Part shown: piece by piece, positions 28,439 through 33,525 of the stretch
How positions within the stretch are numbered: the stretch's first letter is position 1
Layout of the letters: every line of letters starts with the position of its first letter
NCBI GenBank assembly: GCA_024196135.1
Contig: JAMQCK010000255.1
Coordinates: forward strand, 1-33,525
Reading direction: 5' to 3'
DNA length: 33,525 nucleotides
Source of the DNA: Pleurotus ostreatus/Saccharomyces cerevisiae fusant
Taxonomy: Eukaryota > Opisthokonta
Made by a program: the position numbers and the translations under genes
The notes under the pieces: model-generated
The model's database searches: none
What the model was told of the DNA's origin: nothing
What the model saw: the letters and a program-made list of their open reading frames with translations, nothing else

Positions 28439-28933
28439 CACTTGCGCTCGAGACTTGATCTGTAGACGGGCAGGACTTCCTTCACTGGAGTCTAATCGAC
28501 TTCGGATTCGACTCACGATCATCTCTACGTTCTTTTTACGAGTAGTTACGACCGAATATTTCGAGGAAATGAAATTTTGAGCTCTAAGATCGCGCTGCAG
28601 ACTCCAAGCGCGACAGTCGAGCTCGTGTGAAAGTCCACTCAGTTTCTCTGGTGGGCAGACAATTAGGTCGGAAGGCGTGACGCGTGCACGTGTATCATCA
28701 GCATCTTGACCTCCACCATCATGTCCCTTCGAGCTCGGCACTTCTCTATTCAGTATGCCTGGCCAGAGCGTATATCTCTATTCACTAGAAACTAGAATGG
28801 ATGCCTCAAGGCCCACGCAAGGCCTGTGCGTCGCCGGGGATAACTCGAAAGGCTCACTTAAATACGTCGGCGAGATTCTAGCTTGGTCTCCGTGGTCCTT
28901 CAGCTCCCCTTGCGTTCCTTCTCAGAACTCAGC
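28439..28933. promoter_or_regulatory. 3' flank of copy 2 and promoter of family 3 copy 3
   Basis: The T-rich TACG block after copy 2 is at 28509-28553. The promoter of copy 3 has ACAATTAG (28659-28666), the E-box TGCACGTGT (28685-28693), and a block CAGTATGCCTGGCCAGAG followed by GTATATC (28770-28776), which aligns with GAGTATGCCTTGGCAGAG plus TATA before copy 2. A second AT-rich site (TTAAATA, 28857-28863) lies 70 nt before the chosen start. Confidence 0.5.
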
Positions 28934-30118
28934 ATGTCTACATCCTCCGAAGACTCAGACGTCCCTGCAGACCGGACGGCTTTCGTGGCCGACTGGCTCG
29001 CAGCGCAGCCGGGTGTTTCTGGCGCATCCGCCAACCGCGAGCCTCGTATAGCCTGTCGCGATCGGGACGAAGTGGCCTCGAATTCCAGGCCGCAGCCTTC
29101 GCAAACGTCCCTCAGAATCGCTGTCTTCATCTGTTGGCTGGCCGACTGTGTTACTCTGGGCATGTTCGGGCTAGGGCCGCTGCGATCTCCTGACAGTTTC
29201 CAGTGCCTCAGGTTGGTAGAGGAAGAGCACGTTCTGATGCCAGGCGACTTTGAGGCTCAGTCTCGCGACCGGGTCAGGTTCCTTCAAACGCCGGCGGTGA
29301 GGACTATTAGCCCGGCGCCGTCTGTCGAGGAAGTTTCTCAGCCGGATGTGGACAGTGAGCAGAGGTCGGTATACCCAGAGTCTGACACGGCCGTGTCCGA
29401 GCACCGGGACCTCGTTTCCCAGTCTGAACCTTGTCCGTCGCCGCATCCTCGTGCAGAAACTGGCAGCAGATTGATTGAAGGCGCTTGCTCTCCCCCACGA
29501 CCAGCACTCCCTCCGGCGACGGCGCTTCCTCCTGTGCCACAATCTTTCAGCCCTTCAAATCCATCGACGACGCATGTTGCGCATTCTTTGACGCCTCATA
29601 GTCCGCAGCCAGATCTCATCATTGAACACGCGATCTTGCGCTCCTCCCGGACCCCATTGCTGAGCATCGTGCATCTGGATGCGAATGATTGGTATCGTGC
29701 GGAAGGCCTCACAACACTACACGTGTCCATGGTGATGAGATTTCTCTCCGACGGCCCACCCGGCCTTCTCTGCGTGAGAATGCGAGTTCGCCACGACTCA
29801 CACGAGCAGGTGGACGATATGTACCTCTACACCAACATGCTGTGGGACGACGCTTGGAGGGGTTTTGAGAGATGGTGCCGGGGCCTTGCCGAGGAGAGGG
29901 CCGCGAACGATTTTGTGCGACGCGTTCTCACTCGAGCCGTCGCATTGTCGACCATGAGCGCCGGGCAGGAAATCAAGAGATTTTCTGCCGTAATTGTGTC
30001 GGCTATATATCGCGCTGGCGAGCATACTTGTGAGCACACTCCCGGCTACGTGCCGGCTTACAGCAGTGATCTTTTGCTGTCTGTGCGATTCAATAATCCG
30101 CACATGTACGACGAGTAG
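28934..30118 (+). CDS. orphan family 3, copy 3 (394 residues, divergent)
   Basis: A single exon; the start at 28934 (CAGCATGT, MSTSSEDSD) matches the start context of the other copies. A clear hydrophobic segment at about 60-82 (IAVFICWLADCVTLGMFGLG) could span a membrane and corresponds to the weaker segment of copy 1. The family motif is VRFLQTPAVRTISPAP at about 113-129. A Ser/Pro-rich linker follows, then a C-terminal domain (about 235-394) with LLCVRMRVRHDS, LWDDAWRGFERWC and NDFVRRVLTRAVAL, in the same order as the domain of copies 1 and 2 but well diverged, and with an extra tail ending NNPHMYDE. Function unknown. Confidence 0.7.
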   Translation: MSTSSEDSDVPADRTAFVADWLAAQPGVSGASANREPRIACRDRDEVASNSRPQPSQTSLRIAVFICWLADCVTLGMFGLGPLRSPDSFQCLRLVEEEHVLMPGDFEAQSRDRVRFLQTPAVRTISPAPSVEEVSQPDVDSEQRSVYPESDTAVSEHRDLVSQSEPCPSPHPRAETGSRLIEGACSPPRPALPPATALPPVPQSFSPSNPSTTHVAHSLTPHSPQPDLIIEHAILRSSRTPLLSIVHLDANDWYRAEGLTTLHVSMVMRFLSDGPPGLLCVRMRVRHDSHEQVDDMYLYTNMLWDDAWRGFERWCRGLAEERAANDFVRRVLTRAVALSTMSAGQEIKRFSAVIVSAIYRAGEHTCEHTPGYVPAYSSDLLLSVRFNNPHMYDE

Positions 30119-31264
30119 TAGCATATCTGAATGTCCTTTACGACCTACTACATGATCTTATCACAATTTTATAGCCACCATCAAAGGACTTCTTCTGCGC
30201 GAGGACCGCCCCTAAGCGTATGGCAACCGCTATCACCTTTTGAGCCGGACTACGTTATCGCTACTGAAGAGGTTCAAATTGGATAATTACCCCCCGGATC
30301 GAGTATACCAACGTCACAGTGGTTAACAGACAATCGTGTTGAAGGGAAGACTTCTCGTGTCCAGGCTACAGAAGGATGAGGACTACCACGGTATTACTCT
30401 ACAAGGGCAGTCGGTGATGGTCTGTGATTCGTGACCGACTTGAACCGTGACTGCAACGCTCGCGGCCCGCTGCCGATTGAGTTTGCTTCCGTCTCGGCGA
30501 TGGCCGGGATACTTTGCTCCCGCTTTGTGGGTCCGTGCTTGCCTCCTGTAGATGTATTGGTCTCCTTTCACTGTGGTTTGAGCGAGTCAAGCAGCCCGAG
30601 TATACGCTGAGGTTATTGAGGTCATTGGCCAAGTACCGTACCGAGTGCTGAAGCAACCCAAACCAGCACGTGAATGAGCGCGTGCTAGGGCACACTCGTG
30701 CTTCCCCCGTTTTACCTCCGCCTCTTCTTCCGAGCGTCGAGGGTGCCGCGGTTTTAGACGCGCCTTATCCAAAGTCACAGCCTCCAACCTAAGAAAGGGC
30801 GAGGCTAGTACGCACGCGCACAGACGGAGCACCCTACAATGAGACGAAGCTCTCACACTCCCTCTCCCACTCGGCTGAAGGCTTCGCACTCAGGCGGGGA
30901 AGCGGCATAATGAGGCGAACGGCATAATTATACAGATGGATCGCATGGACGCGTGTCTTCCATCCCCAGGTGCAATGTTCGTGTCCACGGCAGGCGCGTC
31001 ATGGCCGCGGAGGTCAGGGTGCAGGTCACATAATGAAGGCTCTCGGAAGATTTAGGCTTGACGACTCGGACGTTACTGCCATACTGCGCTCGAGTCACCA
31101 GTCGGGCTCGCAACCGTAGGCAGTGCAGCTTGCTTGATTGCAGGTCGAAGCTTGCAGACGACTCACCTCCGGAGACCGCACCTCGCAAATGAAAAGCACG
31201 CGACGGCGTCCGAGGGTTGCCGCCGAGGAGAGGTAATATGCGGGCTGATTGAATCGAACCACGG

Positions 31265-31343
31265 TACACGGGCTGAATGAACGACACGCGGGCGGAATGA
31301 ACGGCACGCGGGCGGAATGAACGACACGCGTGCTGTATGAATC
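31265..31343. repeat. 20-bp tandem repeat, about 4 units
   Basis: Units of 20 bp built on ACACGCGGGCGGAATGAACG; two inner units are nearly identical and the outer two are degenerate. Just after it, AGGACAATGAAT occurs twice (31356-31367, 31377-31388). Confidence 0.75.
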
Positions 31344-31456
31344 ACGGACTCAGCAGGACAATGAATGCATTACGGAGGACAATGAATCATGGAAGACGGC
31401 ATAATGCAGCGCGCGTGGCCGTGGGGCAAGCCTCGAGGGCAGACAAGAACGATCGA

Positions 31457-31558
31457 GGGAGAAGTACGCCGAGGGATGGGGAGAAGTATACGCGACAGAC
31501 GGGGAGAATTATACGCGGCAGACGGGGAGAGGTATACGCGACAGACGGGGACAAGGAC
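31457..31558. repeat. 23-bp tandem repeat, about 4 units
   Basis: Units begin at 31457 (degenerate), 31478, 31501 and 31524, with a partial one at 31547. The shared core is GGGGAGAxxTATACGCG followed by a RCAGAC end. The repeat makes open frames on both strands that should not be taken as genes. Confidence 0.8.
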
Positions 31559-31766
31559 GTGCGCACGCGTCCGAGTCCTCGCTCGTCCGCAGGACAACAT
31601 CATCGTTGCTTGTTTGGGAAACAATAAGATAGCGATGAGGAATGATCGCAAGGCCTCTCTTGTGGAGAGGTATTGTGCGGGGCTGACATCGATGAGATGG
31701 GATGGAGGGACAAGGCTGGGACGGGGAACACACGAGATGGGCACCCGCGGTCAGACGACGAGCACA

Positions 31767-31800
31767 CGCGAAGAGACGGAGAATACCGCGAAGAGACGGA
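31767..31800. repeat. short 20-bp-period repeat
   Basis: CGCGAAGAGACGGA occurs at 31767-31780 and again at 31787-31800, with GAATAC between them. Confidence 0.6.
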
Positions 31801-32188
31801 GGAAAGTACACACGCAAGAATGACGCACTTGCGAGGCGAAATGAAGCACTGGAAGGATGCTGAGTAGGCAAGACAAAGGGACGGCAATAAACGCACGCTT
31901 GATGGCTGGACGTCATGCATCCATGGCTCGATGCTGCATAAGTACACGTCCGCCGTCCGGACGAGCTCGAACAGTAGCATTGTGCGCCCGAAACAGGGCA
32001 TGCAGGGTCTTGTTCATATATTCGGGATGTCTTGTCAGTGTACCCGGTACGTCCTACGAATTCCGGTAAACATACGTCCTGCGTGTTCAGGGTGGACTGA
32101 ATAGATGTCAGTGCGCTCGCAGGACAAGAGGACAAGGCGGAGACGTATCGAGCTGGGACGTACTCTACTACGGCGTTACTGTCAGGTA

Positions 32189-32286
32189 ATTTTTGAGGTG
32201 ACAGCCAAGTTTCGAGTTCACACACCAGTTCTCGAGGTGACAGTCAAGTTTCGAGGTTACAGCCAAATTTTCGAGGTTACAGCGCC
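32189..32286. repeat. 19-20-bp tandem repeat, about 5 units
   Basis: Degenerate units of TTTCGAGGTTACAGCCAA follow each other five times; the last two are the most alike. Confidence 0.8.
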
Positions 32287-33525
32287 TAACGATCGACCCC
32301 CGGACGTCGGGTCGAAAATGAACGCGAGATGAACGCCGCGCGCAGGGTCCACAAGAATTGGCGGGTCCCCCGCGCGATCGGTAGGACGGAGGTAGCAAAT
32401 ACGCAGCAACACACAGCCTCGGAGTACGTTGACGTGGCCAAGGAACCTCTCGACGGCGACACGGCGTCGGTGCCGCCCGCGTTGAGGTGAGTCGATGGCA
32501 TGTAGGTCGTCGGCGGTATGGAAGTTCGTCCACACGGGGCGGCCGGGCGAGCCGAGCTGGTCTAGGGATGGAAGTCGCCCTTGGGATGGAGGCCAGTGTG
32601 TGCATACAATCATGCGACGAGAATCGCTGTCAATGGCCGTGTACACATACTGGCGCAGTCGTTGACCAGCAATCATCCATTGAGCGCAGTTTACTGGGTG
32701 ATTATCTGATAGAGGGCGAAGGAGCGGCTCAATGAGTGCCAAGGATAGGCTATTGATTGGGGGCGCATGCGCGTGTAGTCGTCTCGTTGGTTGTGCGCTG
32801 AGCGAGCCTTCACGCAAAGTTCGCTGTATTACGCGTCAGGGCGTAAGGCCGGGAGGAAGCTGAGTACGTCGAAGGCCAAGAATGGGTTCATTGCATGCGC
32901 GTGGGATCGATAGAGCGTCCGTCGTGAGTCAGGCAGTCCGTCGTATTGCGCGAAGGGAGTCATGCAAAAGGACGTCGGTAGGCCTTCTGGCTAGTCAGCG
33001 GGGAGAAGTATCACGCCCCAGTGCCGCCGTTTCTTATTGGTGCAAGTACCGAGCAATTCGCGCCGAGCCTTGCAAGCAAACGTCGACGATGCGCTTCTAG
33101 CGACGGAGGGCCCGCCGTACCCTCCGCGGAGCTCGCCTGCCGTCCGAGCTCGTGTATGTTGGTGGCACGGGAGTGTATGGGCGCACCCTGAGCTAGACGC
33201 CGTCAGCGTCAGTGGCAGGCGGACGTTGCGACGGTATCGGCAAGTCTGTCAGGCGGAGGCGTCGAGCGGGGGCGCTAGAGTGCGGGAGGCGGGGGCGCGC
33301 GAACAGGTGCAGCCGACGGGAGGGCACGTGGGGCTGATTCAGCGCGGGCGCAGCACGGAGGGGAGGAAGCAAGGCACGGGAGGAGAGTCATTGGGCTGCA
33401 GAGCGCGAGAGGCGAGGGGGCGTTCTCGTGAAGGGGACGTGCGGTGAGTCAGCGCCGCGCGGTGGGGGGAGGGGAGCGCCGCTTGGGGAGGATCAAACCT
33501 TGAAGGGGGCAAGTCGAAACAAGCG

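Larger units (their letters stand above)
30119..33525. other. gene-poor tail with minisatellites
   Basis: No frame in this 3.4-kb stretch has a recognisable domain, convincing splice structure or similarity to genes in the window. CGACTTGAACCGTGAC at 30436-30451 repeats exactly the promoter block of family 3 copy 2. Tandem repeats occupy 31265-31343, 31457-31558, 31767-31800 and 32189-32286. A 186-codon minus-strand frame (32257-32817) is the longest clean frame after those that run over repeats. From about 33240 the plus strand is strongly purine-rich with several G-runs. No transposon ends, telomere repeats or tRNA were seen. Confidence 0.5.

Noticed and set aside
31230..31265. GGTTCGATTC on the minus strand, like a tRNA B box
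   Set aside because: The flanking bases do not form a T-stem and no acceptor or anticodon stem can be drawn.
31389..31823. 144-codon plus-strand frame and long opposite-strand frames at 31.4-32.2 kb
   Set aside because: They are produced by the 23-bp repeat and its biased composition; the encoded repeats follow the DNA repeat and not a protein pattern.
32257..32817. 186-codon minus-strand frame
   Set aside because: No recognisable domain; its 3' part runs into the 19-bp minisatellite. It could be a relic, but I cannot support it as a gene.
33240..33525. Purine-rich, G-run-containing end of the window, considered as telomere-like or G-quadruplex
   Set aside because: No TTAGGG-type repeat is present and the G-runs are irregularly spaced with one loop of about 10 nt; too weak to call.

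Overview
The window looks like nuclear DNA of a basidiomycete fungus, most likely an Agaricomycete. The conserved genes are cut by many short introns (mostly 40-65 nt, GT-AG, branch sites such as CTGAC/CTAAC), and two exons are only 14 and 18 nt long. The F-box proteins are of the LPxELLxxIFxxC type that is expanded in mushrooms. Exon coordinates were read by eye; where internal exons are listed for a gene, their phases add up to a single open frame unless stated.

Layout. (1) 1-2612: the 3' end of an AYR1-like short-chain reductase, then a 12-exon membrane-anchored nucleotide pyrophosphatase/phosphodiesterase. (2) 2788-5201, minus strand: two tandem copies of an unknown ~260-residue protein (orphan family 1); the second copy has a broken first exon. 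(3) 5404-7277: a possible gene fragment, the mitochondrial ribosomal protein uS15m (minus) and, across a short shared promoter, a candidate 48-residue membrane peptide. (4) 7379-8185: a short F-box protein. (5) 8945-18266: two copies of a convergent two-gene cassette, each a Ser/Pro-rich orphan protein of ~850 residues (family 2, plus) facing a three-exon F-box protein (minus). (6) 18969-22997: an 18-exon importin-9/Kap114 gene, convergent with an Arg/Ser-rich nuclear protein (24557-23125). (7) 24912-30118: three tandem copies of another orphan family (family 3). (8) 30119-33525: no convincing gene; several minisatellites.

The core genes (AYR1-like, NPP, uS15m, importin, RS protein) are single-copy housekeeping genes. 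Between them sit three unrelated, tandemly expanded orphan families that evolve fast. The 5.1-kb cassette duplication appears to have carried along a copy of the importin promoter and start codon, now stranded at 13621-13694. The F-box genes and the family 3 genes, though unrelated in protein sequence, share a promoter element with core ACAATAAG, paired as direct repeats 15 bp apart (F-box genes) or as inverted repeats (family 3). This suggests common regulation of the accessory genes and is the best candidate here for something undescribed. Nothing in the sequence tells what the orphan families do.
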